Assembly: GCF_000384235.1 (NCBI RefSeq)
Contig: NZ_KB913033.1
Span: 1,557,164 to 1,621,163, forward strand
Direction: 5' to 3'
DNA length: 64,000 nt
Origin: Hydrogenovibrio halophilus DSM 15072
GTDB lineage: Bacteria > Pseudomonadota > Gammaproteobacteria > Thiomicrospirales > Thiomicrospiraceae
Part shown: in pieces, positions 38,571 to 47,077 of the stretch
Position numbering within the stretch: position 1 is the first letter of the stretch
Layout of the letters: each line of letters begins with the position of its first letter
Program-made: the position numbers and the translations under genes
Notes under the pieces: model-generated
Told to the model about the DNA's origin: nothing
Seen by the model: only the letters and a program-made list of their open reading frames with translations
The model's database searches: none

Positions 38571-40004
38571 ATGATGAGTGATTGGTGGCAGACACCGCTG
38601 GCGAGCGGTTGGGCCTTTCTGGCCCTGTTGGGGGTGCTTCTGGCGCTGGTTTGGGGTTGGCGTTTGCAGCAGCGATTGACCCGGGTATTGCAAAATCCAC
38701 CAGGCCTGGTGGATTTGCAGGCCGAAAACGCACGTTTGCAACAACAGCAGAGCGCCTGGCACCGACTGCAGGGGGAGCATGAGGCCCAGACTCGGCAGGT
38801 GGCACAGCTGGAAGCGGATTTGGCTCAGGCCCGTTCCGAATTGCACCGCATCACGGAGCAGTACCAGGCTGAGGCCACGCAAAAGGCCACACTTGAAACC
38901 AGAATGAAAAGCCAGGAGCAGGCCTACGAAGAAAAAATGGTTTTGCTGGAAGAAGCCAAACAGCGTATGACCGAGGCGTTTGAAGCCCTGTCGAACGACA
39001 TTCTCAAGCGAAAGCAATCCGAGCTGGAAGCACAAAGTCAGAAAAGTCTGCGCCATCTTATGGAGCCGATGCATGCTTCGATGGAGCAATTCAAGGCGCG
39101 CATGGAGACGGTGCACAAGGAAAACCTGGAAGGTCGGGCCTCACTCAAAACCCAGTTGGAGCAATTGCAGTCGCTGAACCAGCAGATCAGCGAGGAAGCC
39201 CACAATCTGACCCATGCGCTCAAGGGCGATCAGAAGCTTCAGGGCAATTGGGGCGAACAGATTCTCAAGCGCTTGCTTGAACGGAGTGGATTGCGCGAAG
39301 GCCAGGAATTTGAATCGGAAAAAAGCTTTACTCAGGAGGATGGCTCACGCCTGCGACCGGATGTGATCGTCAATCTGCCGGATCGCAAGCATGTGATCAT
39401 TGACGCCAAGGTGTCACTGCTGGAGTACGAAAAAGCCTTGAACGCGCCCACGCCCGCTGAAAGAGAACAGGCGATCAAGGCGCATCTGGGCAGTCTGAGA
39501 AAGCACATTCATGCCTTGTCGAAAAAACGCTATGACCACATTGAACGCTTGCACCCACCCGACTTTGTGCTGATGTTTGTGCCCATTGAAGGAGCGTACC
39601 TTCTGGCGGTTGAAAAGGATCCGGCGCTGTTTGAAGCCGCGTTTGAACAGAAAGTGGCCGTGGTCACCCCGACCACGCTCTTTACCACTTTGAAAACGAT
39701 CGAACAGTTGTGGCGATACGAGCGTCAGTCCGAACACACCATGAAGCTGATCAAGCGCGCGGCGGATGTGCACGACAAGTTTGTCGGGTTTGTGACCCAT
39801 TTTGAAAAAATCGGCAAGCAGCTGAATACGCTCAACAGCAGTTACGACACGGCCCGACGGCAGATGATGGCCGGACAGGGCAATCTGGTGCGTCAGGCAG
39901 AAATGCTCAAGGAACTGGCGGGCAAAACCCGCAAAGAAATGCCCGAACATTTGCTGGAGGAAGCGGAAGGCAGGGCTATATTAAATGAACCGAATCCTCG
40001 GTGA
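38571..40004 (+). CDS. rmuC: RmuC family DNA recombination protein
   Basis: A 477-residue protein with an N-terminal membrane helix (about 12-29), a long coiled coil (about 45-220) and a C-terminal PD-(D/E)xK-like nuclease-fold domain. The latter shows GNWGEQILKRLLERSGL, RLRPDVIVNLPDRKHVIIDAKVSL (Asp and Asp-Ala-Lys) and RHxxxL-type helices typical of RmuC. RmuC limits inversions between short inverted repeats; its molecular activity is unsettled. It starts three bases after mshK and may be read through from that cluster. Its last 29 bases overlap the end of a convergent gene. Palindrome copy 7 lies at the start of the coiled coil. Confidence 0.92.
   Translation: MMSDWWQTPLASGWAFLALLGVLLALVWGWRLQQRLTRVLQNPPGLVDLQAENARLQQQQSAWHRLQGEHEAQTRQVAQLEADLAQARSELHRITEQYQAEATQKATLETRMKSQEQAYEEKMVLLEEAKQRMTEAFEALSNDILKRKQSELEAQSQKSLRHLMEPMHASMEQFKARMETVHKENLEGRASLKTQLEQLQSLNQQISEEAHNLTHALKGDQKLQGNWGEQILKRLLERSGLREGQEFESEKSFTQEDGSRLRPDVIVNLPDRKHVIIDAKVSLLEYEKALNAPTPAEREQAIKAHLGSLRKHIHALSKKRYDHIERLHPPDFVLMFVPIEGAYLLAVEKDPALFEAAFEQKVAVVTPTTLFTTLKTIEQLWRYERQSEHTMKLIKRAADVHDKFVGFVTHFEKIGKQLNTLNSSYDTARRQMMAGQGNLVRQAEMLKELAGKTRKEMPEHLLEEAEGRAILNEPNPR
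38699..38710. repeat. ACCAGGCCTGGT palindrome, copy 7 (inside rmuC)
   Basis: Exact core; the perfect symmetry extends to 24 bp (38693-38716). It is the only intragenic copy read in another frame, as PPGLVD. Confidence 0.95.
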
Positions 40005-40398
40005 TCAATTCCGGGTGTTCGGCTTTGAGGGTGGTTTGTGCGACTTTGATCAGGCTCTGTGGCTGAAAAGGTTTGTGCATCCAGCCGGTGACGTTCAGGC
40101 GTCTGGCCTGTTGCTTCAGGTCGTCTCCATTGTCCGCACTGAGCATGATGATCGGCAGGGTCGGTGAAGCCGGCGGCTGCAGTTGTTCGATCAGTTCCAG
40201 TCCGGTGGCGTCCGGCATATTGAAATCCACAATCAGCAGATCATAGTGTGCCTGCGTCCATTTTTCCTGAGCGCGGCCGGGCGATTCGGCTGTGTCCACC
40301 TGCCAGTGATCCTGCGACTCCAGTGTCATCTTGACCAGCTTCAGGATCATGGGCGAATCGTCCACGGCCAGCACGCGTATGGTTGCGTTGTCAGTCAT
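39976..40398 (-). CDS. CheY-like single-domain response regulator
   Basis: A 140-residue receiver with no output domain. The acidic pair is in VLAVDDSPM, the phospho-acceptor Asp in LLIVDFNMPDATG (about 57), Ser in IIMLSADNG and Lys in GWMHKPFQP. These are the full set for phosphorylation. It may work in chemotaxis or with the neighbouring pilus cluster, but no kinase lies nearby. Its 3' end overlaps that of convergent rmuC by 29 bases, and no terminator lies between them. Confidence 0.9.
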   Translation of the reverse strand: MTDNATIRVLAVDDSPMILKLVKMTLESQDHWQVDTAESPGRAQEKWTQAHYDLLIVDFNMPDATGLELIEQLQPPASPTLPIIMLSADNGDDLKQQARRLNVTGWMHKPFQPQSLIKVAQTTLKAEHPELITEDSVHLI

Positions 40399-40707
40399 AT
40401 AAATTATTCATCAGTGCAATTGAAAGAGTCATTACAGTATAGTGGTTTTTGCGACCACCACCAAGCCCCAACTGGGCGGGGAAAGCAGGGAAAGGTCATG
40501 GCTGTGCTAAGTCACTGAAAGTGTTTGAAAAGCCCTGCGCGTTCGCGTATAATCTCATTTTTCTCAATGGTGGCCGTCGTCGCACAGTCGTGGTGCCCAC
40601 CGGTTGCAGAGCAAAAACAAGTCCCAAAGGCCAGATGGCCGGACTTAGTAGAAGACATTGTTAGCAGGCTTGCCTGTTATCGCCGATCAAGACAAGGAGT
40701 ATATCTA
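40399..40707 (+). other. leader region of the rpsP operon
   Basis: This 309-base stretch contains the divergent 5' region of the response regulator, a near-ideal promoter (40525-40553) and a transcript leader of about 150 bases before rpsP. Inverted pairs such as AAAGGCCAGATGGCCGG (about 40626-40642) could fold. No protein-coding frame here has family features. Confidence 0.5.
40525..40553 (+). promoter_or_regulatory. sigma-70 promoter of rpsP-rimM-trmD-rplS
   Basis: TTGAAA (40525-40530) and TATAAT (40548-40553) are separated by exactly 17 bases. Confidence 0.8.
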
Positions 40708-40959
40708 ATGGTCGTAATTCGTCTTGCCCGTGGTGGCGCCAAAAAGAATCCGTTTTATCGTGTGGTTGTGGCCGATCAGCGCCAGGCACCCCGTGGACGC
40801 TTTATTGAACAGTTGGGCTTTTACAACCCGACGGCTCGTGGTCAGGAAGAAACCCTTCGTCTTGATTCGGCGCGTGTCGAACACTGGGTCAACAAGGGCG
40901 CACAAATGAGCCCTCGCGTGAAAAAATTGATGCAAACGGCTGAAGCCCCTTCAGCCTGA
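40708..40959 (+). CDS. rpsP: 30S ribosomal protein S16
   Basis: An 83-residue S16 beginning [22 protein letters not shown], the family signature, and continuing with [18 protein letters not shown] lies 8 bases before ATG 40708. It is first in the classical four-gene operon for S16, RimM, TrmD and L19. Confidence 0.98.
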   Translation: MVVIRLARGGAKKNPFYRVVVADQRQAPRGRFIEQLGFYNPTARGQEETLRLDSARVEHWVNKGAQMSPRVKKLMQTAEAPSA

Positions 40960-40964
40960 TTGCC

Positions 40965-41531
40965 ATGACTCAGGCCCAATCGGCGACGCAAACCGCGACC
41001 CAGGCGACGCCATTGGTGGTCGGTCGCATCCATGGTATCTATGGGGTCAAAGGCTGGGTCAAGGTGTTTTCACATACCGATCCACGGGAAAACATCCTGA
41101 GCTATACGCCCTGGCTGGTCCGGATAGAAGGACAATGGCGGGCCTGGACGGTTCAGGACCAGAAGGTGCTCGGTGGCGGTAAGTCGCTGGTGGCGCATCT
41201 GGAAGGCATCGACGATCGGGATCAGGCCCGTACCTTAATGGGCGCTGAGATTGCGGTGTACCCGCATCAACTGCCTGATCTGGAAAAAGGCTATTACTGG
41301 TGCGATCTGCTCGATTCGGTCGTGGTGGATCAGACGGGCACCGAGCTTGGACAGCTGGCGGAAATGATTGAAACCGGAGCGCATGATGTGATGCGCGTGG
41401 TGGATGCCAAAAAACAGACCGTGGCTCTGATTCCTTTTGTGGAAGGCCGGTTTGTCACCGAGGTGAATCCCGAAGCCGGGCGCATTGAGGTCAATTGGAC
41501 GCAGGACGACGAAACCACCGATGCGCTTTGA
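40965..41531 (+). CDS. rimM: 16S rRNA processing protein RimM
   Basis: 30S maturation factor of 188 residues with an N-terminal RimM barrel ([19 protein letters not shown]) and a C-terminal PRC barrel ([16 protein letters not shown], then [15 protein letters not shown]). It has a Thr/Ala/Gln-rich start ([14 protein letters not shown]) before the barrel, an extension with no evident role. It begins 5 bases after rpsP, and its end overlaps trmD by 11 bases. Confidence 0.96.
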   Translation: MTQAQSATQTATQATPLVVGRIHGIYGVKGWVKVFSHTDPRENILSYTPWLVRIEGQWRAWTVQDQKVLGGGKSLVAHLEGIDDRDQARTLMGAEIAVYPHQLPDLEKGYYWCDLLDSVVVDQTGTELGQLAEMIETGAHDVMRVVDAKKQTVALIPFVEGRFVTEVNPEAGRIEVNWTQDDETTDAL

Positions 41532-42261
41532 TGTGGTCTCGCTGTTTCCGGAGATGTTCCGGGCGTTGACCGAATCCGGCGTTTCCGGTCGGGCGTTTGA
41601 TCGAGCGCTTTGCGCCTTGCATCACTGGAACCCTCGGACATATACCCAGGATCGCCACCGGACTGTCGATGATCGACCCTATGGTGGCGGACCGGGCATG
41701 GTGATGATGTATCCGCCACTCAAGGCCGCGTTTGAGGCCATTGCCGAGGCGCAACCCGAGAGCGGGGCAACGCCTTACACGGTGTATTTGTCGCCTCAGG
41801 GGCAGCCACTGACTCAGGCACGGTTGCAGGCTCTGGCCGAACGCCCTCAGTTGACATTGCTGTGCGGTCGTTACGAAGGCGTGGATGAGCGGGTATTGGA
41901 AGAATATGTGGATGAGGAAATCGCCATTGGCGATTTCGTTGTCAGCGGTGGGGAACTGCCGGCCATGATGCTGATGGATGGGTTGATACGGTTGTTGCCC
42001 GGTGCTCTGGGGCACAATCAGTCGGCCGAACAGGATTCATTCAGCGATGGGTTGCTGGACTGCCCACATTACACCCGACCTGCGGAAGTGGATGGGCAGA
42101 CCGTGCCCCCGGTTTTGCAAAGCGGGGATCATGCCCGGATTGCGCAGTGGCGCCAACAACAAAAACTTGTCAGGACGCAGCAAAAGCGACCTGATTTATA
42201 TGCGCGCTACCAGGCCGACCTGAAAGCGCGTGACAATTTGGATTCAACCTCTGGCAGTTAG
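41521..42261 (+). CDS. trmD: tRNA (guanine-37-N1) methyltransferase
   Basis: SPOUT-fold methyltransferase that makes m1G37, 246 residues. [12 protein letters not shown] begins the protein, [13 protein letters not shown] and [13 protein letters not shown] form the knot and SAM pocket, and [14 protein letters not shown] holds catalytic residues. ATG 41521, inside the last codons of rimM, gives the usual N-terminus; an upstream in-frame ATG at 41485 would add an extension unlike the family. Confidence 0.97.
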   Translation: MRFDVVSLFPEMFRALTESGVSGRAFDRALCALHHWNPRTYTQDRHRTVDDRPYGGGPGMVMMYPPLKAAFEAIAEAQPESGATPYTVYLSPQGQPLTQARLQALAERPQLTLLCGRYEGVDERVLEEYVDEEIAIGDFVVSGGELPAMMLMDGLIRLLPGALGHNQSAEQDSFSDGLLDCPHYTRPAEVDGQTVPPVLQSGDHARIAQWRQQQKLVRTQQKRPDLYARYQADLKARDNLDSTSGS

Positions 42262-42323
42262 TTTTGCGAATGTTGGGTAAAATTCATTTCAGTGACACAC
42301 TGAAAACGATGGAGTGCTGAACG

Positions 42324-42671
42324 ATGAGCGAAATCATCAAGCAGATTGAAGCAGAACAGATGACCAAGGAAATTCCGGAATTTGGTCCCGGTGACACAGT
42401 GGTGGTGCAGGTGCGCGTCAAGGAAGGATCTTCCGAGCGTCTGCAGGCCTTTGAAGGTGTGGTGATTGCCAAGCGCAATCGCGGTTTGAACAGCTCCTTT
42501 ATTGTGCGCAAGGTTTCGCACGGTGTGGGCGTTGAGCGGACCTTCCAGTTGTACAGTCCGCTGGTCGATTCGATCGAAGTCAAGCGCCGCGGTGATGTAC
42601 GCCGAGCCAAACTTTATTACTTGCGTGACCGTTCCGGCAAATCGGCCCGGATCAAAGAAAAGGTCAAGTAA
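42324..42671 (+). CDS. rplS: 50S ribosomal protein L19
   Basis: A 115-residue L19. [37 protein letters not shown] and [13 protein letters not shown] are conserved. GGAG lies about 10 bases before ATG 42324. Last gene of the operon, followed by a strong terminator. Confidence 0.98.
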   Translation: MSEIIKQIEAEQMTKEIPEFGPGDTVVVQVRVKEGSSERLQAFEGVVIAKRNRGLNSSFIVRKVSHGVGVERTFQLYSPLVDSIEVKRRGDVRRAKLYYLRDRSGKSARIKEKVK

Positions 42672-42680
42672 GCTTTTTAA

Positions 42681-42704
42681 AAACGCCCCACCGGGGCGTT
42701 TTTT
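42681..42704 (+). terminator. terminator after rplS
   Basis: A 9-bp stem (42681-42689 with 42693-42701, loop ACC) is followed by a T-run. Confidence 0.92.
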
Positions 42705-42734
42705 GTTTCTGGCTCTTATGATTGTTTTGTTCTC

Positions 42735-43649
42735 ATGACCGATCCCGCCGCTCGCTTGCCTCAGGATTCGCCTGACACGGATCTGATCCGCCAGTTTCTG
42801 GACCGCCTTCGGTTTGAGGAAGGTTTGTCTGCGCACACCGTTTCGGCCTATCAACGCGATTTGATCAAGGTGGCACAAGCGCTTAGGCCAACGTCGTTGC
42901 AGCACGCCGGTGCCGATGATCTGGACGAAGTATTGCTGCGCCTTTCCTCTGTTTTGGGTGCCAGGTCGCTGGCCCGGTTGATTTCGGCGCTCAAGCGCTT
43001 TTACCGTTTCGCCTGTCTTGAAAAGAGGGTGCAGGAAAACCCCAGCCTGAGATTGGTGTCGCCAGTGTCCGCCCGCAGCTTGCCATCGATTCTGTCGGAA
43101 GCCCAGGTCACTCGGTTGCTGAATGCGCCGGACCTTCAGACCCCATTGGGCAAACGGGATGCGGCCATGCTGGAATTGATGTACGCCACCGGACTGCGTG
43201 TCAGTGAGATGGTGGCGTTGAATTTCATGCAGATCAATCTGAGTGCCGGATGGGTGCAGGTCGTGGGCAAAGGGCGCAAGGAACGACTGGTGCCGATGGG
43301 CGAGTGGGCCCAGGCCGCGCTGCAGAGGTATCTGGATCAGGCGCGCTCGGCGCTGGTGGGACAGAAACAGGTCGAGACGGTGTTTGTGTCCCGTTTGGGG
43401 CGGCCGATGACCCGGCAGACACTCTGGCACCGGATCAAGAATCTGGCCGCTCAGGCGGGGTTGCCCGGCAAATTGTCCCCCCACAGTCTGCGCCATGCCT
43501 TTGCCACTCATCTGATCAATCATGGCGCGGACCTGCGTTCGGTGCAGGCGTTTCTGGGACACTCGGATCTGTCAACCACGCAAATTTACACGCATGTGGC
43601 CCAGGCGCGTTTGCAGAATTTGCATCGCCAGCATCACCCGCGTGGCTGA
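42735..43649 (+). CDS. xerD: tyrosine recombinase XerD
   Basis: Chromosome-dimer resolution recombinase acting at dif with XerC, 304 residues. The N-terminal SAM-like domain (FLDRLRFEEGLSAHTVSAYQRDL) precedes the catalytic domain. That domain has Arg in ATGLRVSE (about 154), the beta-hairpin Lys in VVGKGRKER, His-x2-Arg in HSLRHAFATHL (about 250), His in LGHSDLSTTQ and the nucleophile Tyr in IYTHV (about 284). Gene order xerD-dsbC is the same as in E. coli. Confidence 0.95.
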   Translation: MTDPAARLPQDSPDTDLIRQFLDRLRFEEGLSAHTVSAYQRDLIKVAQALRPTSLQHAGADDLDEVLLRLSSVLGARSLARLISALKRFYRFACLEKRVQENPSLRLVSPVSARSLPSILSEAQVTRLLNAPDLQTPLGKRDAAMLELMYATGLRVSEMVALNFMQINLSAGWVQVVGKGRKERLVPMGEWAQAALQRYLDQARSALVGQKQVETVFVSRLGRPMTRQTLWHRIKNLAAQAGLPGKLSPHSLRHAFATHLINHGADLRSVQAFLGHSDLSTTQIYTHVAQARLQNLHRQHHPRG

Positions 43650-43747
43650 AACTTTGGCTGAAAGGGCTGTCTGCGCCACCTGGCTGCAAATCCGGGTCAC
43701 AATCGTGGATAATAAACCGATTTATGAACGTGAACAAAGGAATGAAA

Positions 43748-44518
43748 ATGACGATGACTCCCTCTTTTTTTGGTCGCCGCTCACTGTCAATTTTGGGGCT
43801 GTGTCTGGGATTGGCTCTGCAGCCAGTCTCGGCTGAGACCGAGGCCGACACCAAGCAACGCATTCAACAGACTCTGGAGAAAATGGTCCCGGATGCGCCT
43901 CAGGCGGAGATTACGTCTACCCCGGTTGACGGGGTCTGGCAGGTGCTGATCGGTTCGCAGATCATTTATATGAGTGCGGACGCAGAGTATTTTTTTAATG
44001 GCAATCTGATTTCATTGGCGACCCGCGAAAATCTGACCGAAAAGGCATTGAATGCTCAACGCAAACAGGCGCTGACCCAGTTGGACGAAGCCTCCATGAT
44101 TGTGTATCCGGCCGAAGGCGAATCCCAACAGACGGTCACGGTGTTTACCGATGTGGATTGCCCTTATTGCCGCAAACTGCATCGTGAAATTCCCGAGTTG
44201 AATGAGGCCGGTGTGACCGTGCGTTATCTGGCTTATGCCCGTGAAGGGGTTCAGTCCAAGGCGTTTGCCAAATCCGAAAAGATCTGGTGCGCCCAATCTT
44301 CTGCTGAGGTCATGGATCAGGCCATGAGCGGGGAAAGTCTGGAAAATGTGACCGCCAAGCCGGGTTGCCAGTCGCCTGTGCGCCAGCACATGCAGCAATC
44401 TCAGTCGTTTGGGGTGCAGGGCACACCGACGATCATTCTTGAAGACGGCCGTCGCCTTCCTGGCTATGTGCCCGCCGGGGAACTGTTGCCAATGCTGGGA
44501 TTGTCCGCTTCGGAATAA
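43748..44518 (+). CDS. dsbC: thiol:disulfide interchange protein DsbC
   Basis: Periplasmic disulfide isomerase of 256 residues. It has a signal peptide (RRSLSILGLCLGLALQPVSA), an N-terminal dimerisation domain, and a thioredoxin domain with active site CPYC (DVDCPYCRKLH, about 137-140). A second Cys pair in KIWCAQSS and KPGCQSP corresponds to the structural disulfide of DsbC. The cis-Pro is in GTPTIIL. ATG 43748 lies 6 bases after AAAGGA; ATGs at 43742 and 43754 are alternatives. Confidence 0.93.
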   Translation: MTMTPSFFGRRSLSILGLCLGLALQPVSAETEADTKQRIQQTLEKMVPDAPQAEITSTPVDGVWQVLIGSQIIYMSADAEYFFNGNLISLATRENLTEKALNAQRKQALTQLDEASMIVYPAEGESQQTVTVFTDVDCPYCRKLHREIPELNEAGVTVRYLAYAREGVQSKAFAKSEKIWCAQSSAEVMDQAMSGESLENVTAKPGCQSPVRQHMQQSQSFGVQGTPTIILEDGRRLPGYVPAGELLPMLGLSASE

Positions 44519-44548
44519 ACGGATTCAGCGCCTGGAAAGGTACTTTTG

Positions 44549-44560
44549 ACCAGGCCTGGT
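44549..44560. repeat. ACCAGGCCTGGT palindrome, copy 8 (intergenic)
   Basis: Exact core between convergent dsbC and the 44563 gene, preceded by ACTTTTG. It lies 3 bases from the stop codon of the latter and is the only candidate terminator structure between them. Confidence 0.95.
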
Positions 44561-44562
44561 GA

Positions 44563-45930
44563 TTATTCTGACTGCCGATCCGGTGCGCTGTAGCGGTAAG
44601 GATCGGGTTTGGCGGCCAGTTTCTGGGTCAGGGCATCGAGTTTTTCCACTTTCTGTTCGATTTGCGACTGCTGCGTTTGCAGGGCATCCACGCTCTGACC
44701 CAGAGCGTCCAGCTGGTGGGTGATTTTGTTCAGTGCCGGTCCGGTTGTGGTATCGGGTGCCGAGGCGGACGGCGAGGCCGAAAGCTGCTGCATCAGCTCC
44801 TTCAGACTGGCTTCGATGTTTTTGAGCATTTTGCGCTCCTGGAACGCCGACCAGGCAATCGCCTTCAGGCGTTCGGCCTGCTCGTCCGTCAGGCTGGAAG
44901 CGGTGCTTGCGTCTGACTGTTCTGTGTTTTGACTGTCGTTGTTCGACGCTTGTGCGCTGGACTGTGACTGAGCTTTGTTGACCTTGGCCAGTTCGGCCAG
45001 GGTTTTGGCTTCCAGTTGTGACTGAAGGGTCAGAATTCGCCCGAGTTTTTCCTGAATCTGGGTCAGCGCTTGCTGTTGCTGATCGTTCTGACCGTCCAGC
45101 GACGCCAAGGCGTCCTGCAGAGGCGTCAGGTCCATTGCGGTGTTTGAGGCCGGTTGTGACGGAGTCATGTCAGTGGTTTCCGCCGATTCCGTTTCGGGCG
45201 CGGTCTTGGCTGGTTTGCTTGGTTCGGTGGATTCAGTGGAATTTGACGATTGGTCAAGACTCTCTTCTTCTGCCGGCGCTTCCTGTTCAGGCGCAGTCTG
45301 AGGGTTTGGGGCTTCCTGACCGTCGGCTGGTGCTGAACCCCCATTGGCGTCGGTCACAGGTTCGGCGGCATTGCTTTTTGTCAGGCGCTGGATGTCGGCG
45401 GACATGGATTCGATCAGGCTGGCCAGTTGGTCCACCTTCAGCGTCATGTCCTTTTGAAAGAGTCGGGTTTCGGTGGTCAGAATGTCGGCCACTTCGTTTT
45501 CAAAGGCTTCCTGTTGCTGGTTTTGGTGATACAGCATCCAACCGATGGCGCCGGCGGCCGATAGACTGACGGTGACTGAGACCCCCATCATAATCGAGAC
45601 GGCGTTTTTGGAAGATTTCAGGTCACGCGAAGCGGTACGGAGCGCCTGGCGCCAGGCCACATTGGCATCGCCCAGCTCCATTAATTGCGCTTTCTGCTCA
45701 TGCGACATCTTGACCGCCGCTTCCGCCGCTTTCTGACTTTGTTCGGCGGCCATTTGTGCGGTTTTGGAAGATTCCAGAGACAAGGCAGCGGCATCAAGCT
45801 CGCTGACGGTTTCCGCCGTCTTGAGTTCGTCTCGCTTGTCTTTGGCCTGTTGCACGTCGTCGGCCATCTTTTCAGAGGCGTGCTCCAGCTGTTCCAGTTC
45901 GTCCAATAGATCGTCTGCGTTATCGCTCAT
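44563..45930 (-). CDS. unrecognised membrane protein with coiled coils and disordered linker
   Basis: No family recognised. The 455-residue protein has an Ala/Glu/Lys/Gln-rich helical region (about 1-100: ASEKMADDVQQAKDKRDELK), one membrane helix (about 112-134, VSIMMGVSVTVSLSAAGAIGWML) and a coiled coil. A Glu/Ala/Ser/Pro disordered stretch (about 195-270) and further Gln-rich coiled coils (about 270-440) follow. With no signal peptide, the first 110 residues should be cytoplasmic and the rest periplasmic. It begins 23 bases after the end of the acidic-protein gene upstream, so they are probably one operon with the RluA-type gene. It may be a scaffold or envelope-spanning protein. Confidence 0.55.
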   Translation of the reverse strand: MSDNADDLLDELEQLEHASEKMADDVQQAKDKRDELKTAETVSELDAAALSLESSKTAQMAAEQSQKAAEAAVKMSHEQKAQLMELGDANVAWRQALRTASRDLKSSKNAVSIMMGVSVTVSLSAAGAIGWMLYHQNQQQEAFENEVADILTTETRLFQKDMTLKVDQLASLIESMSADIQRLTKSNAAEPVTDANGGSAPADGQEAPNPQTAPEQEAPAEEESLDQSSNSTESTEPSKPAKTAPETESAETTDMTPSQPASNTAMDLTPLQDALASLDGQNDQQQQALTQIQEKLGRILTLQSQLEAKTLAELAKVNKAQSQSSAQASNNDSQNTEQSDASTASSLTDEQAERLKAIAWSAFQERKMLKNIEASLKELMQQLSASPSASAPDTTTGPALNKITHQLDALGQSVDALQTQQSQIEQKVEKLDALTQKLAAKPDPYRYSAPDRQSE

Positions 45931-45953
45931 GGCGGACCCTTCGTCTTTCTCGG

Positions 45954-47057
45954 CTAGTCGGTGGATTGGCTCATTTGGGCTATTTTGTTTTTCAAAGCGT
46001 CGTTGGCGGCTTTGAGCTGCTGGTTCTTTTCACGAATTCGATCCAGTTCGGCACGCATTTCAGCGGGCTCCCGGGCGGCACTCAGTTCATGCGGTTCGAT
46101 GTCGTAGCCGGCTTCCTTGGCCGCGGCAAATGCCCGCTCGGTGGCCTCAAAGGTGGATTCAATCGCTTTTTGTGCGGCATCGGTGGCGTCCTGCGCTTTC
46201 TGCGAAATGCTCAGTGCCAGGCGCGTGGCTTCGCGTGCGGTGTCGCCGACTTCTTCGTTCATCGCATCCGTATCCTGACTGGTGCGAATCGCGTTCTGCA
46301 TTTCATCAATGGCCTCGCCTGCCAGCGCAACGACATTGTCGCCATCCGCCGTCGGTTCCGGCGCGGATTCGGCAGCCGGTTCCGCTTCGGAAGGCGCTTC
46401 CTGCTCTTCGGCTTCAGAGGCTTCTGTGTCCTCTGCAGGGGCGTCCTGTTCGGGCGCAGCTTCGGCTTCGGTTGCATCCAGCTCATCGGTGTCTTCGACC
46501 GATGGCGTTTCCTCGGCTGGCGTCTCAGCTGACTCGGAGGCCGTTTCCGCTTCCATTTCCGCTTCCTGGGGCAAGTCGTCACTGGCTTCGGTCGTAACCG
46601 TTTCCGCCGCTTCTTCCGGTTCTTCCTTGTCCACTGCCTCTTCGGAATCCTGATCGGCGTCGGCGGCAGCCTCGGTCTGTTCAGGTTCGTCTTCGACGTT
46701 TGTGGCTTCGTCGTTCTCGGCTGGGCTGTCTTCGAGTTCAACCGCCTCGTCAGCGCCGCTGCTTGTTTCGTCTTCCGACGCTGCTTCTGCGTCCTGATCC
46801 TGCGGCTCGGCGTCAGGCATGTCTGCCGGTTCGTCCGCTTGCGCTGGGTCCTCGGTCGATACGGTCTGATCGGTTTCGGCCGTGGTTTCAGGTTCGTCCG
46901 TTTCCACTTCGTCCAGCGCATCGAGCAGTTCGTCGGCCTGAGTGCTGCCGGTGCTTTCCGCGTCGGAATCGGTCGAGGTTTCGTTTTCGGCGTCTTCGCC
47001 CAGCATTTTCATCATTTCCTGGGTGGCTTGATCGTCTTTTTCGGCATCAATGGTCAT
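45954..47057 (-). CDS. unrecognised highly acidic low-complexity protein
   Basis: No family recognised. A 367-residue protein whose first 250 residues are extremely rich in Glu, Asp, Ala and Thr (for example ADEPADMPDAEPQDQDAEA) and likely disordered. The last 120 residues form a helical domain with an Ala-rich heptad-like stretch (AREATRLALSISQKAQDAT) and a final coiled coil (ELDRIREKNQQLKAAN). ATG 47057 has AGGGGA about 8 bases upstream. It has no signal peptide or membrane helix. The helical part resembles phasin- or LEA-like amphipathic helices in composition only. It sits between the RluA-type gene and the coiled-coil membrane protein. Confidence 0.55.
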   Translation of the reverse strand: MTIDAEKDDQATQEMMKMLGEDAENETSTDSDAESTGSTQADELLDALDEVETDEPETTAETDQTVSTEDPAQADEPADMPDAEPQDQDAEAASEDETSSGADEAVELEDSPAENDEATNVEDEPEQTEAAADADQDSEEAVDKEEPEEAAETVTTEASDDLPQEAEMEAETASESAETPAEETPSVEDTDELDATEAEAAPEQDAPAEDTEASEAEEQEAPSEAEPAAESAPEPTADGDNVVALAGEAIDEMQNAIRTSQDTDAMNEEVGDTAREATRLALSISQKAQDATDAAQKAIESTFEATERAFAAAKEAGYDIEPHELSAAREPAEMRAELDRIREKNQQLKAANDALKNKIAQMSQSTD

Positions 47058-47077
47058 CTTGGCGTCCCCTGTCGGTT

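Noticed and set aside
40525-40707. N-terminal extension of rpsP by 61 codons
   Set aside because: The frame is open, but it covers the promoter; AAGGAG and the conserved S16 start place translation at 40708.
43250-43747. N-terminal extension of dsbC over the end of xerD
   Set aside because: The frame is open through xerD by chance. The signal peptide and AAAGGA fix the start at about 43748.
46259-46921. Arg/Lys/Pro-rich frame antisense or overlapping the acidic protein gene
   Set aside because: It is an off-frame reading of a Glu/Ala repeat region and has no start signal.
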